Positions 13,533 through 24,035 of a stretch of 64,000 bases of DNA are shown piece after piece; positions within the stretch are counted from its first letter, which is position 1, and each line of letters opens with the position of its first letter. Origin of the DNA: Epiperipatus broadwayi (Eukaryota > Onychophora > Udeonychophora > Euonychophora > Peripatidae). The stretch lies in the NCBI GenBank assembly GCA_028023455.1, contig JAQFVV010006335.1, positions 438,741 through 502,740 on the forward strand, given 5' to 3'. The position numbers were made by a program, and so were the translations under genes. Below the pieces are notes generated by a model that was not told where the DNA came from, did not search any database, and saw nothing but the letters and a program-made list of their open reading frames with translations.

Positions 13533-15296
13533 AATGGACATCATAACAATCGAAAGCTTATTTTACCTTTTATTTACATATAATGGGGAATTCTTAAAAT
13601 TCAAGATCATCCACCTCCCGCTACCACAAGCAGAGAGAACATATGGACATAAATGAGTTTATATCCATACTTGACCAAACCTGTAATTATATGGGTATAG
13701 CCCCAGGTTATCTTTCCCAGTCAACTATCTCTCGACTGCTGTAAGATTTGAAGAGTTACAGCTCTTGGATATTTATAAAATTTAATGGGATCCAAAATAC
13801 TGCACCACCAGCCTCATGTGTTAATTTGTGCCCACAAGAAATTATAATTATCCCCCAACCCCTATGAATATATTACTGTTTGGAGTGGTGAAGAACGAGA
13901 CAAAACAGATTTAAATCAATAAGAAATATTTAATACAATAAATTAAACAATAAAAGAAATACTTTAAATTATTTACACACAATAAAAACAGATTATATGC
14001 TATAATGCTACGAGTAAAAATAAAATAAAAAGATCCTATAAATGATTGTACACTTATAATCATCACTCCATGTATATATAAAAAAGTTAAATAATGTCTG
14101 TATCATTCAAAGTAAGAATTTGGCCATTGTCTAAATTAAAGGTATGTGCACATGTAAATATAAACTGTAGTATACATATTTTACCTAGGTTTATTGAGTC
14201 TCTGAAGCAACTTTTCTTGCTGATCACCACGTAGGGAACAGACACTCTTAGGTTAGATTTTGTTTGTGGGAACTCCATATTTAGGATATCAAGGACAAAG
14301 CAAAATGAACCCTCCAGAAGGTGCTATGTCAGCAGTTGTTACATGTCAATGGGAACCTTTAGAGCATGGGAAGCCTGACTTGGCCAGCAATCTTGATGGC
14401 CCTTAGCCAGCCATTCTTGATAAGTCACCGATGTTATAAATCATATATTGTTCATTTAATTTATACCTTCTTACATTGGAGTCCTTCCACTACGTATCTG
14501 GGTTTTTCTCTTGTTTTTTTTCTGTAGACTTTAAAAGATTTTTAGGTTTGCATTTCTCCCAATTATATCCACTTATTTCTAGAGCAGTGCTTCCACCAAC
14601 ATCTCAACAAGAAGTCTCCAACTCTAATCATACTTTTTAATTAAAAAATTCCACAGTCCTTTATTCTTTCGATCCTTTGTTTTTAGCTTTTATTCACACC
14701 TTTTTTTCCTTAATGTGCCTTTGGCCATTTATATAGATTTACTTTTACACAATCTTGTAGCACTCTATACATTTATTTATTATTTCTCTTTTAATTAAAT
14801 AGATTTTTAATAAAATGTTTTTTTTTATTTTTTACAAGCATTACTTGTTGCTGTCTTTGTCATACTTCATACATACTCCATACACGCATTTCGTTTTATT
14901 GTCAAATGTGTACATTTATGACCCAGATCATTATCTTTTTATCATGTTTTAAATTTCTATTGTACACTGACTTAAACCATTCAAGCTTTACCTTTTCTTC
15001 TAAATCATATTTTAGTTCATATTTCATTCACATTTCTTTATCACTATTAATTTTACTAATATACAATTTCAATATTTCTAACTTTAATTATTTTTTTTTA
15101 ATTCTTAAAATCTTGACTTTGGAGGGTAAAAGTTAAGAATCTTTTCGATTGTAATTCTCTCTCTTTTATTAATTAAAGCATTCTTTCTTCATAAATTTAT
15201 TTTTTTTTGCTAGTATTCCAAAACACAATATTTAATATTTTTTAAATGTTAAATATCTATATGTGTGATCACAGTATGTGCTATCATCACATTACA
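13530..15296 (-). repeat. Left LTR of LTR-2 (intact, 1767 bp)
   Basis: Runs from TGTAATGG to CACATTACA. It matches the right copy in three blocks: 18667-19210, 20777-22022 and the duplicated tail. It includes poly-pyrimidine-rich sequence near 14500-15200. Frames inside it, such as 14087-14278 minus and 14906-15136 plus, have no protein signature. Confidence 0.9.
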
Positions 15297-15307
15297 CCCC
15301 CCCCTTT
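15297..15307 (-). other. Polypurine tract of LTR-2
   Basis: On the minus strand this reads AAA followed by eight G, directly next to the TGTAATG start of the LTR. It is a textbook position for the plus-strand primer. Confidence 0.8.
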
Positions 15308-16399
15308 AAAATGTTTTTTCTTAAAAAAGTTTAATTTAATGCACTGAAAGCTAAACACTCCTAACTACTGTTATGACCCTCTCATATCCATGTACCCCTA
15401 ATATGACAGTGATGAGATTATTTCTAGAGGGGTGACCAGGCAAATTACATTTCTTCTCTGATGATCTAACAAGCATTACTAAATCGATTTAATCTCACTA
15501 TAAACAATATGTGAGTTTATTTCTGCCTCCTACTTGCATAAACAGGTTCGAATCCACAGAATATCTCTGTGACTTGATTAAAACTGTCCATACCTCACAT
15601 TTTACAAATGATAACCCTCTAAGTGTCAACTCTGGTCACTATACCAAGGTGGGTTGGGAGGCTGGCATCTTTTTATCCTGCACATCCATGAGCTCAGAAT
15701 ATTTACTGAGAGCTCATATTTTTATAAAGGGGTTTTTTCTTCATACATTGGTTTCTAATCCATCAACTCACAATATTTGTCAAATAGCTAACTGGAAATT
15801 TTAATCCAGTGAGTCATTTATGAGAAAGGGATCTCTGTCCCTGTATTCTCTATCTAATAAGATCTGGTGACCACAGAACTCATGCATGAAAGTATAACAT
15901 AGAAGGCTCACCATATACTGCTAAGATCCCACCTACTTTAACATCTATCCCTACATAACCCCAGCCTATATCTATGATCTCATACAACTATCTATCTGAT
16001 GATTAGTCTTAGTTTGTCTAAAGTCTTTTATACTGTTTGGCCATTTACTGGCTTATTCTTCTTTTATATTTTCATGATCAATATTTCCCAATTTCATAAA
16101 TCCATTTTTCATTACTCATGATCTAATTCCATTTCCAATCTTGTTCCAGTGAATCCATCCTTTATTGATGATTGCACTTAGGTTTTATCTGGCAGTTGTC
16201 TTTCTCTATTGGACTCATATCTGCCTCCTCTGGGATGTGGATTTTGATCCCTACATTCTCAGTCCTCAGTCCTCTCATATGGATGTTTCCATTCTATCTC
16301 CAATCTCTGTCATCCATTTTCCTGCCTTCTTGGGTTCCACTCTGTAGAATCTCTCCAGTTTTCTTTCCAATCATCCTTCCCTAGGATCCCATCCATTTT
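15308..16399 (-). other. LTR-2 interior downstream of gag, no pol recognised
   Basis: About 1.1 kb between the gag end and the polypurine tract in element orientation. Neither strand gives a reverse transcriptase, RNase H or integrase motif. Short open frames such as 15511-15804 plus and 16165-16347 plus run against the element and are not supported. Confidence 0.5.
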
Positions 16400-17505
16400 T
16401 TATGAAGGTGGTCTTGGTTTATATTCATCCTCCTTCTGGTTGGTCCTGATGGTTTCCAAGGCATTAAGCAACTGAGCCACACAGTCCACTGTCTTCCTCT
16501 CTGTACTAATTAGTGTATGTTTTATATCTCTTGGGAACCCATGCCTAGTTATCCAGATTATTTGCATCTCAGATAATGGGTTTGCTGTCATCATCCTTAA
16601 CTTGGCTACTTGATGGCAGAAGAATGTTGTAAATGATTCCCCTGGTCTCCATTTATCCTGTGTTATGTGATGCAGCCTTTCTTCTTGAAGTTCCTCACTC
16701 CAATAACTGGTCCTCAAAGCTCTATGATATCCCACAAATGTTGTGAGCTTCGGGAACAGGTTTCTACCAGATTTGTGAATCACCCTGCAAGTGACGGCAG
16801 GCAACCAATATCTTGGCCTCCTCATTCATCCTTCTAAACTTGAAACACCATTCGAGACTTCCTAAGTGTTCCATAGGGCTTTATCCAGGCTCTCCAGCAA
16901 AAACATGTATTTTTAGAAATTGGTGGAAGCTGATAGGATAATCCATGCAAATTTCCATAGCCCATATAAGTACATTCTCCAGTCGTTCTTGGTCCTATGC
17001 CCTTTACTTCAGTATTGGTGCTGTTATTGGCTGACCTACTTATCCTCTTTTCAAAATTTGTGTCTAACCTTTCTACTACCTTCACTATCTGACATATACT
17101 CTCACATGCTCATCAGCATCCTATTATCTTCTATTCTTATCACTTCCATTTCCTCTTCTTTATCAAACTTTCTTATTCCCTTTTCTGGCTGCCCTATGTC
17201 TACCCTCAGATCAAACTCTGCTGACTCTCTATCTATACTCTTGGCCCTATCTAATTCATCATATACATATGGCTCCATGCTTTTTGTTCATCCCACTTAA
17301 TTTCCCTCTCACATCTATTTCCTGTGTCCATTGTCTCTGATTGCTGGATGAAGTCATTTCTAATCTCTTCTATGGATTCAGCAATTCTTTACTGGTTGTC
17401 CACTTCTATCTTTACCTGCCATTCTTACATCCTTCTCTCTTCTCTTTCCATGTATTCCTTCATGAATTGCTGTTGCTCAACCCTCATTTGCCTTAGCATA
17501 TCCAT
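16400..17505 (-). pseudogene. Decayed gag-like gene of LTR-2
   Basis: A relative of the LTR-1 gag, broken by several stops and frameshifts. In order on the minus strand: near 17505-17290 a helical Met/Glu/Gln-rich start (MDMLRQM, REERR) with stops; near 16900-16750 the Gag core start (FAGEPG, EHLGSLE) in another frame; then, after a shift, 16825-16400 reads YWSEELQEERL, FFCHQVAKLRMM and a C-terminal helical part. The motif order is as in LTR-1. The FFCHQV stretch shows Gln where LTR-1 has its stop codon. No zinc knuckle is seen. It cannot give a full-length protein as it stands. Confidence 0.75.
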
Positions 17506-18645
17506 TATATCACTATAGTTTATTTTATCATTTACTTCCAACTCCCTATCTTTATTCCCTTCTCTTACTTCACTTGAAGGTCCATTTTAGCTTGGAACCT
17601 TGTATGCATAGATATCAATTTAATCAACCCTCAATCTGTGTTTGGTAGTATTATTTTACTGAACTCAACTGATAGATTTATGTAAAAAATTCTTTCTACT
17701 GACTCTTTGCATTATCTTTTAGTTAGCATTTAGACCACTAGCCAACCCAAAACCCATGTACTCTGGTTCACCATCTTGTCTCCCTACCTTAGATTCATTT
17801 GACTGCCTTTCCCACTTTGATGACTGTCCTATGATTCCTCTACTTATGCAAATATTACTCAGTATACTTCAATAAATAATGCTCATATGTATTTCACCTT
17901 TAACTATAATTTCAATTAAATCTGGTTCCTGATATAGAGTACTATTAAGTGTGTTCATTTATTGCTTAACTTCATTAAGGTTCTCACAAATTCACCCATA
18001 CATTTATTTATTTTTTACCTTTAATATCCTCCATCACACCTTCCATTTGTACTCTACTTATTGCTTTATTATAACGGCTATAAATCCTACCAATATTTTA
18101 TTTTCAGCTTAACTGAGATACATTATTATTAAATCATATATATATATATATTTTCACTTATATACATGGCTATTCTAGAGTCCTACATATATATTTCTTC
18201 ATTTAACTTAGATACATGACTCTTTTATTATTTAACATTTATAATTAACCTTATAGAAACTGTTTCATTTTCCTTTTTTTTATTTGACTGAAATTATTTA
18301 TATTTCATTACAGCGATTAGATCAAGACAATCCATTATTTGTTCATTACAATTATATTTGAATCGATCTCATTTTAGATTATATACATCACTATGCATTT
18401 CAAAACTTTCTTAATATTCAAAAAAAAATTCCCCCTGCTTTCTATCCTTTGTGCACATTTGACGTTGAAACGCATATATAAAGTAAAAAAATTTTACCGC
18501 TTCATCTTCGCTTCTCACCACTCTGACTTATGACGCTAACTTTATATATTTTGAAAACACATCTTCTTGTCTTATTTAAAACAAATATTTACATTATTTT
18601 ATAAAATTTATTCAACACGTGATCACTAATTGCACAGCAATAGGA

Positions 18646-18663
18646 ATCCCAGACTGGCCCCCA
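18646..18663 (-). other. Primer binding site of LTR-2, tRNA-Pro type
   Basis: On the minus strand the site starts TGGGGGC and ends GGGAT, lying 3 nt from the LTR edge. It matches the well-known tRNA-Pro primer site of gammaretroviruses at 15 of 18 positions, compared from memory. The mismatches are in the middle. Position and TGG start are as expected for a tRNA primer site. Confidence 0.7.
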
Positions 18664-19210
18664 AAAGGTAATGGACATCATAATGATCGAAAGCTTATTT
18701 TTCCTTTTATTTATGTATAATGGGGAATTCTTAAAATTCAAGATCATCCACCTCCTGCTACCACAAGCAGAGAGAACCTATGGACATAAACAAGTCTATA
18801 TCCATACTTGACTGAACCTGTAACTATATAGGTATAGCTCCAGGTTATCTTTCCCGGTCAATTATCTCTTGACTGCTGTAAGATTTGCAGAGTTACAGCT
18901 CTTGGATATTTATAAAATTTAATGGAATCCAAAATACTGCACCACCAGCCTCATGTATTTATTCATGCCCACAAGGAATTATAATTATCCCCCAACCCCT
19001 ACGAATATATTACTGTTTGGAGTGGTGAAGAACGAGACAAAACAGATTTAAATCAATAAGAAATATTTGATACAATAAATTAAACAATAAAAGAAATAAT
19101 TTAAATCATTTACACACAATAAAAACTGATTATATGCTATAATGCTATGAGTAAAAATAAAATAAAAAGATCCTATAAATGATTGTACACTTATAATCAT
19201 CACTCCATGT

Positions 19211-19333
19211 TGTAACAAACCGGGTTCGAATACGCGCGTATGTGATATATTACTATTTGCTAGTGTTAATGTGGAGCGACTATGTATAAACAAAATATAT
19301 ATATATGTAAATGGTCATTCGAACCCTGTTACA
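19211..19333. repeat. Subterminal hairpin at the left end of the solo LTR
   Basis: The first bases, TGTAACA then GGGTTCGAAT, recur inverted at about 19317-19333 as ATTCGAACCC then TGTTACA. The left arm has four extra bases. The 123-bp segment could fold back on itself. GGGTTCGAA also resembles a tRNA B box, but no A box was found at the right distance. Confidence 0.5.
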
Positions 19334-20772
19334 AGGAGTGTGAAAGTTATGTGTGTATGCATATGTAAATATAGTTGTATGTGCGAGTGTACAATATGCG
19401 TATGTATTATCGGTGATGGTTATAATCAATTATATATATATAGAGCTGTATAAATTGTAATTGATTATGCGTATATATTTTATCCGTTAAGTTTTTTTTT
19501 TTAAGTTTTAATAATATTGTCGGTAACACGTGTTTTCTTTTGTTGAGTAATCTCTTGAACATATGAGGACCGAAATAGAAATGAATTAATTGCTGTAGGC
19601 AGTTTAGTTAATAACTGGTGTCAGGAAGTCTGAAAGCTGGTCAGGTGGGTATTTTTTTTGAAGAACAATGGAAGAACTGGTCAGTGGTGTACGGATACAC
19701 AGAGAGAATTTTGAAAAGTTAAAAGTGAAAACAAAAGAACTTTTTGTTGTGCTCGAAAGGAGATATAAAAAAAAGAGAAAAAAAGAGACGCGGCTTGAAC
19801 TCCAGATTGTGTGGACGTGTAATTTTTTTCTTAAGAAGTCATTAATATTTTCCCACCCAAAATGTCGGAGTAATTCTATAGTGCGAGTTTTGTTAATCGG
19901 CCCAGTGGACACTTGTCGTGGAACTCACCTGAAGCGGACTTACGAACTGCGTTATTAAAATAAAGAAATTTTGTTTCATCAAGTATAATGGTGACGAAAG
20001 ATCTTTGAAAATTGGACCCTGTCATAAAGCGAGTGAATCACCTACTCCACCTCTGGGATAAGCTATTCGATATACCCTATTGGAACTGTTTGCAATCCAT
20101 TATATCTACCAGACCAGTATTCTTGGAGAGTTATAAATGCGGACTTGTCTTTGATCGCGTGAACTAAGGTAAATTGATGTGGCACAAAAATATATGTTCA
20201 GTGAATGTGTCTTAATAAAGAAACTAGTGTTACCTCAATATTAATTACTATAATGGGTCTCTTTTAAAATTAAATAAAATAACAACATTAAATAAACAGC
20301 TCTGATGTATAATTGCACTATTTTGATGCGTGTATGAATTATATATGTGTGTATCAGAATAAATGGGCTGTGCGCTTGAATATTGATATATTTATATGCG
20401 TGTATAAATGGGATTTATTGGTAATGGGTATCGCCGTAAATAGAATAGATTTTATGATAAGATCCGGGTTAGATTAATGGATTTATAACAAATAAACTAT
20501 CGTACATAATAATAGACATTAGTTAGGTGTTGTTTTAGCTTTGTTCTCTAGTTAGACTATCGTCCCCAAACCCTGAGATTGAGCTGGTTCGGTGCGCTAC
20601 CATAAATAGATATACATACCAGAACCCTTATTTACATTTTCGATGAGATAATTCTTATCCACGTGTAAGATTGGCGCGTGAGATGGAATCAAACCATGCT
20701 CACAAATATCTTCATTCGAAGCTACGGGTTAAAGCCTACAATGGCGGTATAAATTATATCGGTGGTGTTATA
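19211..20772. mobile_element. Solo-LTR-like insertion inside the LTR-2 right LTR
   Basis: Comparison with the intact left LTR of LTR-2 gives exact insertion points. The 4 bp ATGT (19207-19210) are repeated at 20773-20776 as a target duplication. The insert starts TGTAACA and ends TGTTATA, one base off a perfect terminal inverted repeat, as in LTRs. At 1562 bp with no recognisable internal domain it is best read as a solo LTR, left by recombination between two LTRs. A 96-codon plus-strand frame at 19668-19958 has a basic KKKRKK stretch but no known domain. The full-length parent element is not in the window. Confidence 0.82.
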
Positions 20773-21645
20773 ATGTATATATAAAAAAGTTAAAGAATGT
20801 CTGTATCATTCAAAGTAAGAATTTGGCCATTGTCTAAATTAAAGGTATGTGCACATGTAAATATAAAATTTAGTTTACATATTTTACCTAAGTTTATTGA
20901 GTCTCTGAAGCAACTTGAAGTCTTGCTGATAGCCACATGGAATTTGGTCACTTCTTTAGCAGGGAACGGTTGCTCTCAGCTTAGATTTTGGTTGGGGGAA
21001 CTCCTCCATATTTAGGACAGCAAGAACAAGGAAAAACAAACTTTCTGGCAGGCACTACATCAGCAGTTGTTACATGTAGATGGGAGCCTTTAGACCATGG
21101 GTAACCTGAATCATCCAGTGATCATGACAGCCCTTAGCCAGCCATTCTTGATGAGTCACCGATGTTATAAATCACATCTTAATCATTTAATTAATACCTT
21201 CTTACATTGTAGTCCTTCCATTACATATCTGTGTTTTTCTCTTGTTTTTTTTCTGTAGACTTGATTTTTAGGTTTGCATTTCTCCCAATTATATCCACTT
21301 ATTTCTAGAGCAGTGCTTCCACCAACATCTCAACAAGAAGTCTCCAACTCTAATCATACTTTTTAATTAAAAAAATTCCACAGTCCTTTATTTTTTTGAT
21401 CCTTTGTTTTTAGCTTTTATTCACACCTTTCTTTTCTTTAATGTGCCTTTGGCCATTTATATAGATTTACTTTTACACAATCTTGTAGCACTCTATACAT
21501 TTATTTCTTATTTCTCTTTTAATTAAATAGATTTTTAATAAAATGTTTTTTTTTATTTTTTACAAGCATTAATTGTTGCTGTCTTTTTCATACTTCATAC
21601 ATACTCCATACACGCATTTCATTTTCTCGTCAAATGTGTACTGTT

Positions 21646-22505
21646 ATGACCCAGATCCTTATCTTTCGGTCATGTTTTAAATTTCTCTTGTACTCTGACT
21701 TAAACCATTCAAACTTTACTTTTTCTTCTAAATCATATTTTAGTTCGTATTTCATTTATATTTCTTTATCACTATTAATTTTAATAATATACAATTTCAA
21801 TATTTCTAACTTTAATTTTTTTTTTAATTCTCAAAATCTCGACTTTGGAGGGTAAAAAATAATAATCTTTTCGATTCTAATTCCCCCTCTTTTATTAATT
21901 AAAACATTTTTTCTTCATAAATTTAAATTCTTTTGCTAGTATTCCTAAACCCAATATTTAATATTATTTAAATGTTAAATATCTGTACGTGTAATCACAG
22001 TATGTGTGATCATCATAATATATATATATATAAATTTGAGTACAAAGCGTGTATTATTTTGCAATACAATCCAATATTTTTATAACCCAGATCCTTATCT
22101 TTCGGCCATGTTTTAAATTTCTATTGTACTCTGACTTAAACCATTCAAACTTTATCTTTTCTTCTAAATCATATTTTAGTTAAAAAACGTTTATATTTTT
22201 TTATCACTATTAATTTAACTATTATACAATTTCAATATATCTAACTTTAATTTTTTTTTTTTTTTAATTCTCAAAATCTCAACTTTGGAGGGTAAAAGAT
22301 AAGAATCTTTTCGATTCTAATTCCCTCTCTTTTATTAATTAAAACATTCTTTTTTTATAAATTTAAATTGTTTTGCTAGTATTCCAAAACACAATATTTA
22401 ATATTATTTAAATGTTAAATATCTATACGTGTGATCGCAGTATGTGCGATCATCATAATATATTTATATTTGGGTACAAATCGTGTATTATTTTGCATTA
22501 CAATC
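21646..22505. repeat. Tandem duplication of the LTR-2 tail plus flank
   Basis: Two units of about 430 bp, roughly 21646-22079 and 22080-22505. Each runs from ACCCAGATCCTTATCTTTCG through the LTR end and into the same non-LTR flank (GTGTATTATTTTGCA, CAATCCAATATTTT). Because LTR and flank are copied together, the duplication happened after insertion of LTR-2. Confidence 0.85.
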
Positions 22506-23070
22506 CAATATTTTGATGGACTAGCAACCACCATTATCAATGTTAACTTTTAAAAGAACAATCATTAGATCTCAAACAATAACATGACTCAGTATGAGAT
22601 GAGAAGTGAGATTCAAGTTCTGAAGTAGTTCAGCATTCATAATATGAAGCTTATCAAAATGTTTATTTCCCTCAGTTTTTTCACGTATTAATACAAAAAT
22701 ACTTGCTAATATTGAAAGATATGATTTAAGAACCATGACAGAGTCAATTGAACTATTATAGAGGCCTACTTGTTTAAATAGGGCTGACAAAGCACAACGT
22801 ATTTCAGCTATGTGGAAACCTCTCATTTTATCTAATATTAACTTGAAATTAATAGGTGAAAAAATGAGGGAAACAAACATTTTCATAAGACTCATATTCT
22901 GAATGCTGAACTACTTCAAGTTGAATGTCAGTTCTCATCTTGCACTGAGTCATGTTATTGTTTGAGATCTAATGATTGTTCTTTCAAAAGTTAACCTTGA
23001 TAATGGCGGTTGCTAGTCCATCAAAATATCGGATTGTAATGCAAAATAATACGTGGTTTGTACCAATATA
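22463..23070. mobile_element. Inverted Penelope-like element fragments (structure A)
   Basis: A foldback structure with arms of about 220 bp (22463-22688 and about 22840-23070) carrying, among other motifs, GATGGACTAGCAACC and TTAGATCTCAAACAATAACA. Between the arms, plus strand 22689-22760 encodes a decayed GIY-YIG C-terminal piece (ESYDLRTM, ESIEL). The following minus strand encodes the linker that normally precedes the endonuclease (CALSALFKQVGLYN). Two PLE pieces thus meet tail to tail with the catalytic part deleted. A minus-strand frame (22572-22895) spans the joint and is not a natural protein. Confidence 0.65.
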
Positions 23071-23179
23071 TACATATATATGACAATAGATGGCATTCTA
23101 CCAAAAACACCGTTAAGCGTTGTTTTTTGTTTACATAAACATCAGAGCAAGCATTCACTATCTCTAACTTTAATTTCCA

Positions 23180-23223
23180 CCTTCAGATCATGATTTCAAG
23201 CTATTTGCTATCATCAGTGAAGG
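23180..23223 (-). ncRNA. Hammerhead ribozyme motif, left arm of foldback B
   Basis: Read on the minus strand: CCTTCA, then the catalytic core CTGATGA, a short helix II (AGC / GCT, loop AAATA), the core GAA, a minimal helix III (ATC-AT-GAT), C as cleavage-site base, then TGAAGG. CCTTCA and TGAAGG pair perfectly as a 6-bp helix I. All conserved core positions of a type I hammerhead are present; the only weak point is a U-U next to the core in helix II. Such small hammerheads with very short helix III are known from Penelope-like retroelements and retrozymes. Self-cleavage is inferred, not shown. Confidence 0.72.
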
Positions 23224-23798
23224 ACAGGAATAAGAAAATAGATCTAAACACAAACTCTGAGCATTTATGATACAGTTTCTATTCAGCTTGGAAGCGTGAA
23301 ACTTTTAGACACATAAGGTCTTCAAACTCAGCATAGCAAGCCAGATAGCTTCATGGATCTGATCTCAGTTCAGCATCACCACATAGTAGAAGCCTATGCA
23401 ATACATATCATTGCAAGAAAGACCTCAAAGGGACATTTATGAAAAACAAAAAAACACAAGTCAAAACTTGCTAATGCTTGTATTTATGACAATAGATGGC
23501 GTCAAGTGTTTTTGGTAGAACACCATCTATTGTAATAAATACAAGCATTAGCAAGTTTTAACTTGTGTTTTTTTGTTTTTCATAAATGTACCTTTGAGCT
23601 CTTTCTTGCAATGATATATATTGCAGAGGCTTCTACTATGTGGTGATGCTGAACTGAGATCAGACTCATGTAGCTATCTGGCTTGCTATGCTGAGTATGA
23701 AGACATTACGTGTCTAAAAGATTCATGCTTGCAAGCTGAATATAAACTGTTTCATAAACGCTCAGAGTTTGTGTTTAGATCTATTTTCTTATTCCTGT

Positions 23799-23842
23799 CC
23801 TTCACTGACGATAGCAAATAGCTTGAAATCATGATCTGAAAA
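23799..23842 (+). ncRNA. Hammerhead ribozyme motif, right arm of foldback B
   Basis: The inverted partner of the motif at 23180-23223. CCTTCA, core CTGACGA, the same helix II and helix III, cleavage-site C, then TGAAAA. Core position 7 is C instead of U, and helix I is reduced to 4 bp (TTCA / TGAA). It is probably weaker than the left copy. The two motifs point toward each other across the palindrome. Confidence 0.62.
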
Positions 23843-24035
23843 TGGAAATTAAAGTTAGAGATAGTGAATGCTTGCTCTGACATTTATGTAAGCAAAAAAC
23901 TATGCTTGATGGTGTTTTTGGTAGAACACCATCTATTGTCATAAATACAAGCATTAGCAAGTTTTAACTTGTGTTTTTTTGTTTTTCATATATATATGTA
24001 TAATATTTAATGTTTCACAGGTGTATGATATACAT

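Larger units (their letters stand above)
13530..22022 (-). mobile_element. LTR-2: older Gag-only LTR retrotransposon
   Basis: Direct repeats 13530-15296 and 18667-22022 (the second interrupted by a later insertion) enclose a 3370-bp interior. The left LTR starts TGTAATG and ends CATTACA, a perfect short terminal inverted repeat. A tRNA-Pro-like primer site at 18646-18663 and a polypurine tract at 15297-15307 fix minus-strand orientation and both internal boundaries. The interior has a decayed gag related to that of LTR-1; no pol domain could be read. The two LTRs differ at clearly more sites than those of LTR-1, so this insertion is older. Both outer flanks are TA-rich, so a target duplication cannot be defined. 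Confidence 0.88.
18667..22022 (-). repeat. Right LTR of LTR-2, split by an insertion
   Basis: LTR sequence runs 18667-19210, is interrupted at 19211-20772, then resumes at 20777 to about 22022. The first base of the TG terminus is mutated (GG instead of TG), and the other end has drifted from CATTACA into TA-rich sequence. Removing the insertion leaves about 1.79 kb, close to the 1767 bp of the left copy. Confidence 0.85.
23083..23990. mobile_element. Large palindrome (foldback B) with arms of about 420 bp
   Basis: The left half (23083 to about 23505) is an inverted copy of the right half (about 23505-23941), with several per cent divergence. The terminal motif GACAATAGATGG..CTACCAAAAACACC occurs at both outer ends and again, inverted, at the centre. 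A further 50-bp piece at 23941-23990 repeats the inner arm end (ATACAAGCATTAGCAAGTTTT). Each arm carries a hammerhead ribozyme motif. A 66-codon frame at 23621-23821 arises from the arm and matches no family known to me. It is best described as a non-autonomous foldback or inverted pair of ribozyme-bearing retroelement terminal repeats. Confidence 0.75.

Noticed and set aside
15990-16015. Other CTGATGA occurrences (also near 12176, 25498, 54478)
   Set aside because: None is followed by a stem and GAA at the right distance.
16920-17518. Plus-strand frames of 60-126 codons over the LTR-2 gag
   Set aside because: They are the antisense of the decayed gag; the minus strand carries the Gag motifs.
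22572-22895. 107-codon minus-strand frame
   Set aside because: It crosses the joint between two oppositely oriented PLE fragments, so it is a chance fusion and not a gene.
23621-23821. 66-codon frame with several Cys residues in foldback B
   Set aside because: It is part of a palindromic arm whose inverted copy does not keep the frame; no domain seen.
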